NCBI GenBank assembly: GCA_018260425.1
Contig: JAGLBD010000002.1
Span: 101,478 to 165,477 of the forward strand
DNA length: 64,000 nt
Source of the DNA: Pseudogulbenkiania sp.
Lineage (GTDB): Bacteria > Pseudomonadota > Gammaproteobacteria > Burkholderiales > Chromobacteriaceae
Reading direction: 5' to 3'
The notes beneath the pieces are model-generated. The model was not told where the DNA came from. It did not search any database and saw nothing but the letters and a program-made list of their open reading frames with translations. Within the stretch, counting starts at the first letter, position 1, and each line of letters opens with the position of its first letter. Of this stretch, positions 8,215-16,011 are shown one piece after another. The position numbers and the translations under genes were made by a program.

Positions 8215-8891
8215 CCCTCCTTATCCAGATACGGCTGATATTTCGGACTCCGCACTTTGATGATGTTGGCCGGATACTCCCGGTTGATGTCGAAGGCCGA
8301 CTTGCCGTAGCCCTTCCACGCCGCCCGGCTCTTGTTGCTGGTCAATTCGACATGACCCCACCAACGCGCCGGATCACACCCCGTGGTTGCCCGGCAAATG
8401 GCCCGATCAGAACGCAGGCCCCCGCCGCCGCCGTTGTAACAGGCCAGCATCATGGCGAGTCCGTCATCACCGGTTGCGCCCGCGGCATAGCGGCGGCACT
8501 CCCGGTCCATCACCAGCAAGGCACGAATCTGCCGTTCGGGGTCGAAACGCTCGGCCCAGCGCCAGCCGGCCAACCCACGGTCCCGGGCTTTGACTTCCTC
8601 GAAGTTATTGAAACGCCGAGTCACGGTAAGCTGCCCCAAGCCGAAACCGTACTCCCGGGCCGTATTGAGTTCGGTGCGGGGATTCCAGCACTTGGGGCTA
8701 TGCAGACTCGGGCAGGTTTCCTGCTCGATTTGCCCGGCAAACAAGGCTCGGGGCCGAATCTCCGGCACGACCTGAACAGCCTGCCGGTCAAGCATCGGCA
8801 AGTACTGGACAGCCCCCGGAGGAATCGAAACGCCCTGGGCAAACACCGGCAGCACGGCCAAGCACCCGAACACTATCCAGTACACCTTCAT
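8211..8891 (-). CDS. Secreted lysozyme-like lytic transglycosylase (lysin)
   Basis: A 226-residue cell-wall hydrolase. The start at 8891 gives a clean signal peptide (MKVYWIVFGCLAVLPVFAQG), which the longer track ORF would bury. The mature protein has the SLT/lysozyme-like pattern: a candidate catalytic Glu in GQIEQETC, then YGFGLGQLTVTRRF and MLACYNGGGGG. The signal peptide suggests Sec export rather than purely holin-dependent release. It lies between the holin and the small membrane protein in the lysis cassette. It would cut peptidoglycan for particle release. Confidence 0.8.
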   Translation of the reverse strand: MKVYWIVFGCLAVLPVFAQGVSIPPGAVQYLPMLDRQAVQVVPEIRPRALFAGQIEQETCPSLHSPKCWNPRTELNTAREYGFGLGQLTVTRRFNNFEEVKARDRGLAGWRWAERFDPERQIRALLVMDRECRRYAAGATGDDGLAMMLACYNGGGGGLRSDRAICRATTGCDPARWWGHVELTSNKSRAAWKGYGKSAFDINREYPANIIKVRSPKYQPYLDKEG

Positions 8892-8893
8892 GG

Positions 8894-9217
8894 TTACCCC
8901 TTGGTCAGCATCAGGGTGATGATCGGCATCAGCGCCTGAATCACCATGCACAAGCCCAGCACCACCAGACCGGCACCGACGGGATGCTCATAGGCACGAT
9001 GGGCAAAGTGCTGCAGATCGACACGGTGAAACAGCACCCGGCGCAACACATGCGCCAGCGCCGTGGCGATGAACGCACACCCGGCGAACTCGACCGGAGG
9101 CGCGGCGGCGGCCGGCAAGCCAACGGAAGACAGATGGCTGCCGGCCAACCAGATCAACACCAGCCCGGCCGCCACCAACAGCGTCAGGCGGATCACATCA
9201 GGAACGACGGTTTTCAT
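8894..9217 (-). CDS. Holin-like membrane protein
   Basis: A 107-residue protein with three hydrophobic stretches (residues about 8-28, 42-60 and 80-104), fitting a class-I holin that opens the inner membrane for lysis. AGGAG lies six bases before the ATG at 9217. It directly precedes the lysin (two-base gap) and follows a terminator hairpin after the fibre-assembly gene. A truncated, internally deleted second copy lies at 11174-11338. The holin call rests on topology and position, not on a recognised family motif. Confidence 0.6.
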   Translation of the reverse strand: MKTVVPDVIRLTLLVAAGLVLIWLAGSHLSSVGLPAAAAPPVEFAGCAFIATALAHVLRRVLFHRVDLQHFAHRAYEHPVGAGLVVLGLCMVIQALMPIITLMLTKG

Positions 9218-9233
9218 ATCAGACTCCTAAAAG

Positions 9234-9255
9234 CAAAAAACCCGCCGAAGCGGGT
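9234..9255 (-). terminator. Terminator-like hairpin after fibre-assembly gene 1
   Basis: On the minus strand, CCCGCTTCGGCGGG is followed by TTTTTTGC immediately after the stop codon. A near-identical copy follows the second fibre-assembly gene. Confidence 0.75.
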
Positions 9256-9692
9256 CAGGATTGAGTCAGGGCAGCGAGCCAGTCAGGAGGTGCCGGCCAC
9301 GATACAGAGGAAGGAAACCCCTTCTGCAGCGGCACGTCGCGCAAGGCCTGGCGATAGGCCATCAAGGCCGAGTACTGAGCACTGGTCAGCGAGGTTTTGA
9401 GAGAACCCTCGACCTGATCGCGGTGCCGGGCAACGATCCAGTCGGTCTGGCCAACCAGCGCATCGCGTTGCAGACGTGCGGAGGCGGCAAGTTGCTCGGC
9501 AGTCGGTGCAGGAGGATCTGCCAGCACGGGCTTGCCGTCAGCACCGGCGACGATGCGTTTACCGGCAGACTGACCGTCCAGCAGGTCACGGTACTGTTTG
9601 TCGGTGATCTCGACGGCGTCGGATGGGATAGTGTTGCCATGGAGTTCGCGGCAGTAGAAGCCGTGGGTTGATGCGCTGTAGAAATAGTTCAT
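9255..9692 (-). CDS. Tail fibre assembly protein (Tfa-like), copy 1
   Basis: A 145-residue chaperone-like protein that assists trimerisation of the adjacent fibre, as for lambda Tfa and Mu gpU. The N-terminus (NYFYSASTHGFYCRELHG) and the PSDAVEITDKQYRDLL and GKPVLADPPAPT segments match the family layout. The start at 9692 is chosen by the paralogue and by a GGA just upstream. It begins one base after the fibre stop. Its sister at 11376-11813 has the same length and is highly similar throughout. Confidence 0.85.
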   Translation of the reverse strand: MNYFYSASTHGFYCRELHGNTIPSDAVEITDKQYRDLLDGQSAGKRIVAGADGKPVLADPPAPTAEQLAASARLQRDALVGQTDWIVARHRDQVEGSLKTSLTSAQYSALMAYRQALRDVPLQKGFPSSVSWPAPPDWLAALTQS

Positions 9693-9693
9693 G

Positions 9694-11049
9694 TCAGTAT
9701 CCGATAGCAATCCAGTTAGCGGCCGCGATGGACCGAGCCGGTGTGGCTGCGACTGACCACACGTTGAATGTGAAGCCACCCCGGGTTGCGGGAGTACCAT
9801 CTAGCGAAAACACATAGGCCCCTGGGTTGACAGCAGCTCCTGAAATCGCAAAGCAGCCATTTGGGAAAACCATTGGAAAATTCCATGTTTGCGCGGCACC
9901 CAATGCCCCATTTACCGCGCCCCATTGGATGATCAGCCCACTCGGCAGCTTCTGCCATCCGTTACTTGCAATCGACGCGCCAAAAATCGATGATGCGCGG
10001 CCAAGTTGAAGCGCACCAGACATCAACCAAGTTCCACCACCTCGATATTCAAAATTTACCGTGTCACCAGTATTGATAGTCACCGACGACGGAGCAACCA
10101 CTCCGTCGGAAATTGAGTCACTGCCCTGAGGAATAACTGTAAAAGCAGCAGTTGCATTCGACCAAAATGAAATCTTTGCGCCGGCATACAAGGTTGAGGA
10201 TGGAGGCAAAGTGATGACAGACGCGATACCCCCGAAGCATTGAATCAGTTGTCCCGCATTGGCTGCAGTCAATGTCGTGCTCGCATTAAGTACCGTGACA
10301 CCGGCATCATTCCCCAGCGCCCGCTGCACAAACTCGGTCGTCGCCAGCTTGGTCGACTTATCGAACTGGGCCGGGCTCTGCATCAGGCTTGGCGACAGGC
10401 CCAGCATGGCCGGGTTGATATAGGGTATCCCCGGCATGGCAGTGATGTGCTGCGCCGTAACGGTGGTCTGGCCGTTAAGTACCGTGATCACCCACAGTCC
10501 GACATTGCCGGTGTCCGGTGCCGGGGTTTGCTGATTGCCACTCGGTGCGGCAATGCCGGCCTTGAGACTGACCACGGCAACCCCGTCTCTGGCCGTTGCC
10601 TGACTTTGGCCATTATTGCCTTGGCCGGTAAAGGGTTGGGAAGGATTGGCACTGTTGTAGTACGGCAGTACCGCCGGGTTGATGTCCTGATCCTGATAGG
10701 CCACCTGCACCAGGTAATTGATGGCCAGGCCGGTGGCGGTCGGTGGCGTCAGGGTCAGACTCACCGAATCTGGCAAGATGCCTTGCTTGAGAACGGTGTG
10801 GGCGGTATCGCCCGGCAAGGTCGACCATGGGCTGGCCTCCACGGACTGCAGGGCATAAATGTTGCCCGGGGCGATGTTGACCTGCAGGCTGGCCGGGGCC
10901 GTCGGTGTGCAGGCAAATCCCGATACGCAGGGGCCAGAGCCCAGAATGTCCTGCATGAGCTTGCCCATGCCGGTCATCATGTCTCTACCCATGTTCAGCA
11001 AGACGGTTTCCGGGAGAACCTGACCGGGATAGACTGTTTCACGGCGCAT
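9694..11049 (-). CDS. Tail fibre protein, copy 1 (variable tip)
   Basis: A 451-residue receptor-binding fibre. The N-terminal 240 or so residues, from MRRETVYPGQVLPETVLLNM to FVQRALGN, are almost identical to copy 2 and would dock on the baseplate. Beyond that point the sequences diverge completely apart from the short tip-proximal motif GWQKLPSGLIIQWG. This conserved-shaft, variable-tip design is typical of contractile-tail fibres, and the tip sets target specificity. The gene is preceded by a terminator-like hairpin and followed by its own Tfa. No invertase or crossover site was seen. Confidence 0.87.
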   Translation of the reverse strand: MRRETVYPGQVLPETVLLNMGRDMMTGMGKLMQDILGSGPCVSGFACTPTAPASLQVNIAPGNIYALQSVEASPWSTLPGDTAHTVLKQGILPDSVSLTLTPPTATGLAINYLVQVAYQDQDINPAVLPYYNSANPSQPFTGQGNNGQSQATARDGVAVVSLKAGIAAPSGNQQTPAPDTGNVGLWVITVLNGQTTVTAQHITAMPGIPYINPAMLGLSPSLMQSPAQFDKSTKLATTEFVQRALGNDAGVTVLNASTTLTAANAGQLIQCFGGIASVITLPPSSTLYAGAKISFWSNATAAFTVIPQGSDSISDGVVAPSSVTINTGDTVNFEYRGGGTWLMSGALQLGRASSIFGASIASNGWQKLPSGLIIQWGAVNGALGAAQTWNFPMVFPNGCFAISGAAVNPGAYVFSLDGTPATRGGFTFNVWSVAATPARSIAAANWIAIGY

Positions 11050-11060
11050 GTGTGCTCCAT

Positions 11061-11084
11061 AAAAAAAGACCGCATCAGACGGTC
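11061..11084 (-). terminator. Terminator-like hairpin upstream of fibre 1
   Basis: On the minus strand GACCG-loop-CGGTC is followed by seven T residues, lying 12 bases before the fibre-1 start. An equivalent sits before fibre 2. Confidence 0.7.
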
Positions 11085-11116
11085 ATTGGGTTAAGTAAAA
11101 CAACTCGACAAAAATC

Positions 11117-11176
11117 AGCTGGCAATGCATGTCCACACCAGCGTGCCGACGGGTTTGACGGCATTGCTGGCCGTCA
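11117..11176 (-). pseudogene. 3' end fragment of the gp48-like baseplate gene
   Basis: The minus strand encodes a duplicate of the last codons of the tail protein at 13228-13878: VKPVGTLVWT(C/R)IAS then stop, with one Arg-to-Cys change. It is a by-product of the tandem duplication of the fibre cassette and marks the duplication junction at about 11176. Confidence 0.8.
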
Positions 11177-11338
11177 GGATAAGTGCGGCAGATCGACACG
11201 GTGAAACAGCACCCGGCGCAACACATGCGCCAGTGCCGTGGCAATGAACGCGCAACCGGCAAACTCGACAGACGTAGCGGCGGCGGCCGGCAAGCCAACG
11301 GCGGACAGGTTGATCACATCAGGAACCACGGTTTGCAT
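11174..11338 (-). pseudogene. Truncated, internally deleted holin copy
   Basis: A 54-codon open frame (MQTVVPDVINLSAVGLPAAA...) matching the holin at 8894-9217. It lacks a 20-codon in-frame block containing the first membrane helix, and everything after FHRVDL is lost because the frame runs into the duplication junction and stops. It keeps the AGGAG ribosome binding site and ATG of the parent. It is probably a dead remnant, but a short holin-derived peptide could still be made. It is shorter than the track cut-off. Confidence 0.72.
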
Positions 11339-11355
11339 ATCAGACTCCTGAAAGC

Positions 11356-11375
11356 AAAAAACCCGCCGAAGCGGG
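11356..11375 (-). terminator. Terminator-like hairpin after fibre-assembly gene 2
   Basis: Same stem and T run as at 9234-9255, directly after the stop of Tfa copy 2. Confidence 0.72.
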
Positions 11376-11813
11376 TCAGGATTGAGTCAGCGCAGCGAGC
11401 CAGTCAGGCGGTGCTGGCCACGAAACAGCAGCGGGAAATCCCTTCTGAAGCGGCACGTCGCGCAAGGCCTGGCGATAGGCCATCAAGGCCGAGTACTGGG
11501 CACTGGTCAGCGAGGTTTTGAGAGAACCCTCGACCTGGTCGCGGTGCCGGGCAACGATCCAGTCTATCTGGCCAACCAGCGTATCCCGTTGCAGACGTGC
11601 GGAAGCCGCAAGTTGCTCAGCAGTCGGTGCAGGAGGATCGGCCAGAACCGGCTTGCCGTCAGCACCGGTGACGATTCGTTTGCCAGCCGACTGCCCATCC
11701 AGCAGGTCCCGGTACTGTTTGTCGGTGAGTTCGACGGCGTCGGAGGGGATGTCTCGACCATGGAGTTCGTGGCAGAAGAATCCGTTCGCTGAAGCACTAT
11801 AGAATGTGACCAT
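11376..11813 (-). CDS. Tail fibre assembly protein (Tfa-like), copy 2
   Basis: A 145-residue sister of the protein at 9255-9692, sharing PSDAVELTDKQYRDLLDGQS and the whole C-terminal half. Most differences cluster in the first 30 residues, near the fibre-contacting end. The start at 11813 matches the copy-1 start; the in-frame ATG at 11822 is an alternative. It lies two bases after fibre 2 and presumably matures that fibre. Confidence 0.84.
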   Translation of the reverse strand: MVTFYSASANGFFCHELHGRDIPSDAVELTDKQYRDLLDGQSAGKRIVTGADGKPVLADPPAPTAEQLAASARLQRDTLVGQIDWIVARHRDQVEGSLKTSLTSAQYSALMAYRQALRDVPLQKGFPAAVSWPAPPDWLAALTQS

Positions 11814-11815
11814 TT

Positions 11816-13162
11816 TTACCATCCAATATGAATTGCCGAGTAGAGGGTGTCTGCGCCAGTCCACACTGCTAGCCTCCACTGAGACAGACTCACTTTTTCA
11901 TACGTAGCTGACACGGTGATATCGCCTACCGTATCCTGTGCAGTCAGAACTGTGCACAGATGCGTTTTTGTGAACGCCGAGGGAAAATTGAACGTAGTCC
12001 GCACACCATTTGCCACAGGCGATAAAACATTCTGAAATTGGATGATCAACCCTGATGGCAGACGCTGCCATCCATCACCAGATAGTGCCGCAGCAAAAAC
12101 AGATGAAAACTGGAGTTGCTGGCTTCCGGAAAAAACCCAGACACCCGCGGCTTGCAACGTAATCTCTGCCGAATCCCCTGGGCCCAGCACGCAGGATCGA
12201 GTTACCCCGCTCCCCATTGCAAATAATCCATCCCCGCTTCCAGCTGAAATAGTGACAGGATAAGTCGACGCGTTATAGAGCATGTATCGCGAGCCAAAGA
12301 CAATGCTGCTAGAAACAGGCAAACCAAGGGATAAAGGCTGCGCGCCACCAACCTGGAGTAGTTGCCCAAGCTGAGCTGCGGTCAAAGTCCCGCTATAGTA
12401 AACAGGCTGACAACCGCTCACATTCCCCAACGCCCGCTGCACAAACTCGGTCGTCGCCAGCTTGGTCGACTTGTCGAACTGGGCCGGGCTCTGAAGCAGG
12501 CTTGGGGTCATGCCCAGCATTGAGGGGTTGATGTAGGGCGCACCCGGCATGGCGGCGATGTGCTGCGCCGTGACGGTGGTCTGGCCGTTAAGTACCGTGA
12601 TCACCCACAGTCCGACATTGCCGGTGTCCGGTGCCGGGGTTTGCTGATTGCCACTCGGTGCGGCAATGCCGGCCTTGAGACTGACCACGGCAACCCCGTC
12701 TCTGGCCGTTGCCTGACTTTGGCCATTATTGCCTTGGCCGGTAAAGGGTTGGGAAGGATTGGCACTGTTGTAGTACGGCAGTACCGCCGGGTTGATGTCC
12801 TGATCCTGATAGGTCACCTGTACCAGGTAATTGATGGCCAGGCCGGTAGCTGTGGGTGGCGTCAGGGTCAAACTCACCGGGTCTGGCAAGATGCCTTGCT
12901 TGAGAATGGTGTGAGCGGTATCGCCCGGCAAGGTCGACCAGGGGCTGGCTTCCACGGACTGCATGGCATAGATGTTGCCCGGGGCAATGTTGACCTGCAG
13001 GCTGGCCGGGGCCGTCGGCGTGCAGGCAAATCCCGAAACGCAGGGGCCAGAGCCCAGAATGTCCTGCATGAGCTTGCCCATGCCGGTCATCATGTCTCTA
13101 CCCATGTTCAGCAAGACGGTTTCCGGGAGAACCTGACCCGGATAGACAGTTTCACGGCGCAT
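11816..13162 (-). CDS. Tail fibre protein, copy 2 (variable tip)
   Basis: A 448-residue fibre, almost identical to copy 1 up to FVQRALGN (about residue 240) and then unrelated except for GWQRLPSGLIIQFQ in the tip region. The divergent tip is AT-richer than the shaft, consistent with a tip swapped in by recombination. Being promoter-proximal to copy 1, it may be the more abundant fibre. Both copies keep intact frames, so the particle could carry either or both specificities. Confidence 0.87.
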   Translation of the reverse strand: MRRETVYPGQVLPETVLLNMGRDMMTGMGKLMQDILGSGPCVSGFACTPTAPASLQVNIAPGNIYAMQSVEASPWSTLPGDTAHTILKQGILPDPVSLTLTPPTATGLAINYLVQVTYQDQDINPAVLPYYNSANPSQPFTGQGNNGQSQATARDGVAVVSLKAGIAAPSGNQQTPAPDTGNVGLWVITVLNGQTTVTAQHIAAMPGAPYINPSMLGMTPSLLQSPAQFDKSTKLATTEFVQRALGNVSGCQPVYYSGTLTAAQLGQLLQVGGAQPLSLGLPVSSSIVFGSRYMLYNASTYPVTISAGSGDGLFAMGSGVTRSCVLGPGDSAEITLQAAGVWVFSGSQQLQFSSVFAAALSGDGWQRLPSGLIIQFQNVLSPVANGVRTTFNFPSAFTKTHLCTVLTAQDTVGDITVSATYEKVSLSQWRLAVWTGADTLYSAIHIGW

Positions 13163-13173
13163 GTGTGCTCCAT

Positions 13174-13197
13174 AAAAAAAGACCGCATCAGGCGGTC
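13174..13197 (-). terminator. Terminator-like hairpin upstream of fibre 2
   Basis: Minus-strand hairpin GACCG-loop-CGGTC followed by seven T residues, lying between the baseplate gene and fibre 2. It is the counterpart of the hairpin at 11061-11084. Confidence 0.7.
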
Positions 13198-13227
13198 ATT
13201 GGGTGAAGTAAAACAACTCAACAAAAA

Positions 13228-13878
13228 TCAGCTGGCGATGCGTGTCCACACCAGCGTGCCGACCGGCTTGACGGCATTGATGGCCGTCAGGATGTCGGCG
13301 TCGGTCACGGCAGGCTGGATCATGCTATAGGGGGTCAGCACCGCCCCCTGACCCGTAGTAAAGACCGGGGTCGCAATACCGGGATAACCTGCAGCCCCGT
13401 TGCCAAGCGGCCGGAACACCGTGACAAAGGCCTGATAGGGCATGGCAAACGAGCCGATGCACCCGGCACTGCCCAGAGCCAGATTCACCCCGAGCGCACC
13501 ACAATCGGCAATGCGGGCCGGTTCAATGACTACCGGTTTACGTCCGGTCAGATCAGTCAGCACCCGCTCGATGGCCTGGCGGGTACCCCGCTCGCGAAAC
13601 AAGGCAATACGAATCCGGTTCCTGAAACTGCTATCGGACTGGTTGGCGCCACGTCGCAGCTCATCGCCAAAAAAGTCGCGTGCCAGCAGATCCAGAAACA
13701 TATCGGACATGCTTTTCAAGCGGAGCTGGTCACGGGCATAGCCATACAAAGAGAAAAACCATGCGTGCGCCGTCGCCAGTCCGGCAAGCACGGCATCCAG
13801 CACCGGGTTGGCATCACCGAACCAGGGTGGTAGCCGGGCCGCCAGCCGCTGAACAATGTTGCTTGAATCACCTTTCAT
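13228..13878 (-). CDS. Baseplate/tail protein, Mu gp48 / P2 gpI-like
   Basis: A 216-residue baseplate-edge protein that connects the wedge to the fibres in contractile tails. It has the family look (RLPPWFGDANPVLDAVLAGLATA, and RIRIALFRERGTRQAIERVL in the middle). The start ATG at 13878 overlaps the stop of the gpJ-like gene as ATGA, so the longer track ORF is rejected. It occupies the Mu gp48 position, between the gp47-like gene and the fibre. Its last 20 codons are duplicated at 11117-11176. Confidence 0.82.
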   Translation of the reverse strand: MKGDSSNIVQRLAARLPPWFGDANPVLDAVLAGLATAHAWFFSLYGYARDQLRLKSMSDMFLDLLARDFFGDELRRGANQSDSSFRNRIRIALFRERGTRQAIERVLTDLTGRKPVVIEPARIADCGALGVNLALGSAGCIGSFAMPYQAFVTVFRPLGNGAAGYPGIATPVFTTGQGAVLTPYSMIQPAVTDADILTAINAVKPVGTLVWTRIAS

Positions 13879-15002
13879 CAGCTCACCCCCACATCGACAG
13901 ACTTGATGACCTGCTGTCCGGATGCCAGCAAATCGGCACTCCCGCCATTCACGGTCACCCCGGTCACATTGGTGATGGCCGGACTGACGCCATAGGCCAG
14001 ACTGACCAGCATCGACCATGGCAGTGACTGCCCCAGCTTCAGGCTATTCACGTAGGAAAGAATGGCCTGTCGCACCAAGGCCGCCGCCGCGGCATGCTCG
14101 ACCGAACCGTCGGTGGTCACGGACAAACGAATCACTGCCAGCAGCCGAACCGGCTTAAACACGGCAAAGGTACTGGTAAAGGGCCGAACCTGATCGATGG
14201 CGTTATAGGCGGACGACAGGGTGGTCGAGGTCGGACTTCCCGTGCCGTCATCCACCACCACATAGAAAAAGCCTGGTTGCAGTGCTCCTTCATACGTCTG
14301 GTTCTCCACCACCTTGCAGCTCATGCCCTGCCCCATCGACAACACCGCGTACTCGACCGCCGCCCGGGTTGCCTTGGACAAGCTGGCCACCCACGCCACA
14401 AAACGGCGACGTGCGGCCTCATCCGCTTCGGCATCCTGCCCTGCCGACATCGGCGCAGCATTGATGCAACGGTCGATGCCGGGCAAGGCCCCGGTGATCT
14501 GGGTCACGCTACCGGCCAGCGTATTGCCGGCAGCACCATCGTGGATGGCCACCACCGGCACCTCGATCGCCGCGACGCCTGCCGCCAGCGCATACCCGCC
14601 CTGATCATCGGACCATGCCGGATTCGCTGTATCCGGCACCACCCGGTAACTCTGGCTGCCATCCGCCGTTTGCACGGTGGAGCCAGCCGGGATCAGCGCC
14701 GGCATACCGGGAGAAAACCGGCTGAAGGTCACGCGCCCCCGGGCGGGAACTGCCGGCAGCCGGGCAAAGCCAAAATCCGCCAGCCAACTGTCCAGATCCG
14801 CACCGGAGCAGGTCGCCGCCCGGGTCGTCGCCAACAGGTTCAGCACCAACTGCTGCAGCCACTGCACCACGCTGGCATTGCTCTCTGCCAACGCGCGCAT
14901 CAAGGAACCAACCGAGGTATCGACCAGCCCGGCTGCCCGAGCCTGAATGGCCGTTACCTGCTCACTGACCAATTGAGGCCAGGTTTTTATCGTGAACGCC
15001 AT
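13878..15002 (-). CDS. Baseplate J-like protein (Mu gp47-like)
   Basis: A 374-residue baseplate wedge protein of the gpJ/gp47/T4 gp6-like family. The N-terminus (TIKTWPQLVSEQVTAIQARA) and the central ADGSQSYRVV and AGSVTQITGALPGID segments are typical of baseplate J. It follows the gp46-like gene by five bases and overlaps the gp48-like gene. Together with gp46 and gp48 analogues it would form the wedge that triggers sheath contraction. Confidence 0.88.
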   Translation of the reverse strand: MAFTIKTWPQLVSEQVTAIQARAAGLVDTSVGSLMRALAESNASVVQWLQQLVLNLLATTRAATCSGADLDSWLADFGFARLPAVPARGRVTFSRFSPGMPALIPAGSTVQTADGSQSYRVVPDTANPAWSDDQGGYALAAGVAAIEVPVVAIHDGAAGNTLAGSVTQITGALPGIDRCINAAPMSAGQDAEADEAARRRFVAWVASLSKATRAAVEYAVLSMGQGMSCKVVENQTYEGALQPGFFYVVVDDGTGSPTSTTLSSAYNAIDQVRPFTSTFAVFKPVRLLAVIRLSVTTDGSVEHAAAAALVRQAILSYVNSLKLGQSLPWSMLVSLAYGVSPAITNVTGVTVNGGSADLLASGQQVIKSVDVGVS

Positions 15003-15007
15003 GAGTT

Positions 15008-15373
15008 TTACCTATCGAGAGTGAAAGCAAGGTTCTGCCACTGCCCGCTCGGGACATCCTGATATCGGATATCCACGGCCACCCCGTCTTGCAGTGCGGT
15101 GACCGCTACGTCGGGCCGGGGGGTGCGTGCGATGGCGCTTTCCAGTTGCAGTTGCGCCATGATCAAGGCCCGGATTGCCTGGATGTCCAGTACCGCACCG
15201 ACAAAACGACCAATGCCGGCACCGTAGTCCGGATGCGCCTGATAGTCGCCGGGGTTGGTGGCAAGACGCCGCAACAGCCGTTGTTTGCCACACTCCGGAC
15301 CCGATACCGGCTGCAGGTCTCCGGTTGCCGAAATCGACAGGTCACTCCCGACGTAATGGAACAGATCTCTCAT
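15008..15373 (-). CDS. gp25/GPW-like baseplate wedge protein (Mu gp46-like)
   Basis: A 121-residue lysozyme-related wedge protein of the T4 gp25/P2 gpW class, needed to nucleate sheath polymerisation. The RRLATNPGDYQAHPDYGAGIG segment is characteristic. Its start overlaps the spike gene stop as ATGA, showing translational coupling in the baseplate block. Confidence 0.83.
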   Translation of the reverse strand: MRDLFHYVGSDLSISATGDLQPVSGPECGKQRLLRRLATNPGDYQAHPDYGAGIGRFVGAVLDIQAIRALIMAQLQLESAIARTPRPDVAVTALQDGVAVDIRYQDVPSGQWQNLAFTLDR

Positions 15374-16011
15374 TGCGGACCTCCCGTCTTGCCGCCATGC
15401 GTATCGGCATGACAGTGACTGCGCACACTGATGCCGGCGGCCAGTACATCATCACGCGCCGAAACACTGCCGCCAAACGAGGCATTGCCACCACCGCCGC
15501 TCCCTTGACTCAAGGCGCCGTCGATCAGCAATTGCCCGGTGATGTGCGTCGCCGGCGCATCAAGCGTCACCCCTTGTGCCGAGACTTTTACCACCCCGCC
15601 GGCGGTAACCTGCACATCGGTGGCCGCCTGCAACTCGACGGTGCCATCGTTATGGAATTTCAGAGCCGAGCCCGAAGCGTGCACCAGCCAGCCCTCCCCG
15701 GCCGGAACGTTCAATGGACGCTCGACATCGCTGTAAAAGCGCATGGATGCCACACCGGCATCAATGTCCCCCTCCTGAAACTCCACTTCGATGGTCTCGC
15801 CCATGGCCGGCGCAAAAAAGGCGCCCCAGCCGTTCCCGACCCACGGCGAGCCGAGCGGAATCCAGCCGGTCTCCACTCCGGAAGGTTGCAGTTTCACCTT
15901 CACGGCAAACTGGCCCGGGTCATAGGCCGAGATGACCCCGAGACGGGTCCGCATCGTGTCATCGGCACGCCGCGACCTCGCTGCAATCTGGTTTTGCCAT
16001 TGCGCAATCAT
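15370..16011 (-). CDS. Baseplate spike protein (Mu gp45 / P2 gpV-like)
   Basis: A 213-residue central spike that pierces the target membrane on contraction. An OB-like N-terminal domain (LGVISAYDPGQFAVKVKLQPSG) is followed by a beta-helical stretch. The C-terminal tip carries SHCHADTHGGKTGG, whose His pattern matches the metal-binding apex of gp45-type spikes. The gene is coupled at both ends by four-base overlaps. Confidence 0.88.
   Translation of the reverse strand: MIAQWQNQIAARSRRADDTMRTRLGVISAYDPGQFAVKVKLQPSGVETGWIPLGSPWVGNGWGAFFAPAMGETIEVEFQEGDIDAGVASMRFYSDVERPLNVPAGEGWLVHASGSALKFHNDGTVELQAATDVQVTAGGVVKVSAQGVTLDAPATHITGQLLIDGALSQGSGGGGNASFGGSVSARDDVLAAGISVRSHCHADTHGGKTGGPQ

Noticed and set aside
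10240-11094. 284-codon plus-strand ORF, and its twin at 12560-13330
   Set aside because: Both lie antisense to the duplicated fibre shafts; their similarity reflects the duplication, not a gene family.
9255-13162. Invertible fibre switch (Gin/Cin type)
   Set aside because: The two fibre cassettes are in the same orientation, and no invertase gene or paired crossover sites were seen.
14094-15062. 322-codon plus-strand ORF
   Set aside because: Antisense of the baseplate J gene.
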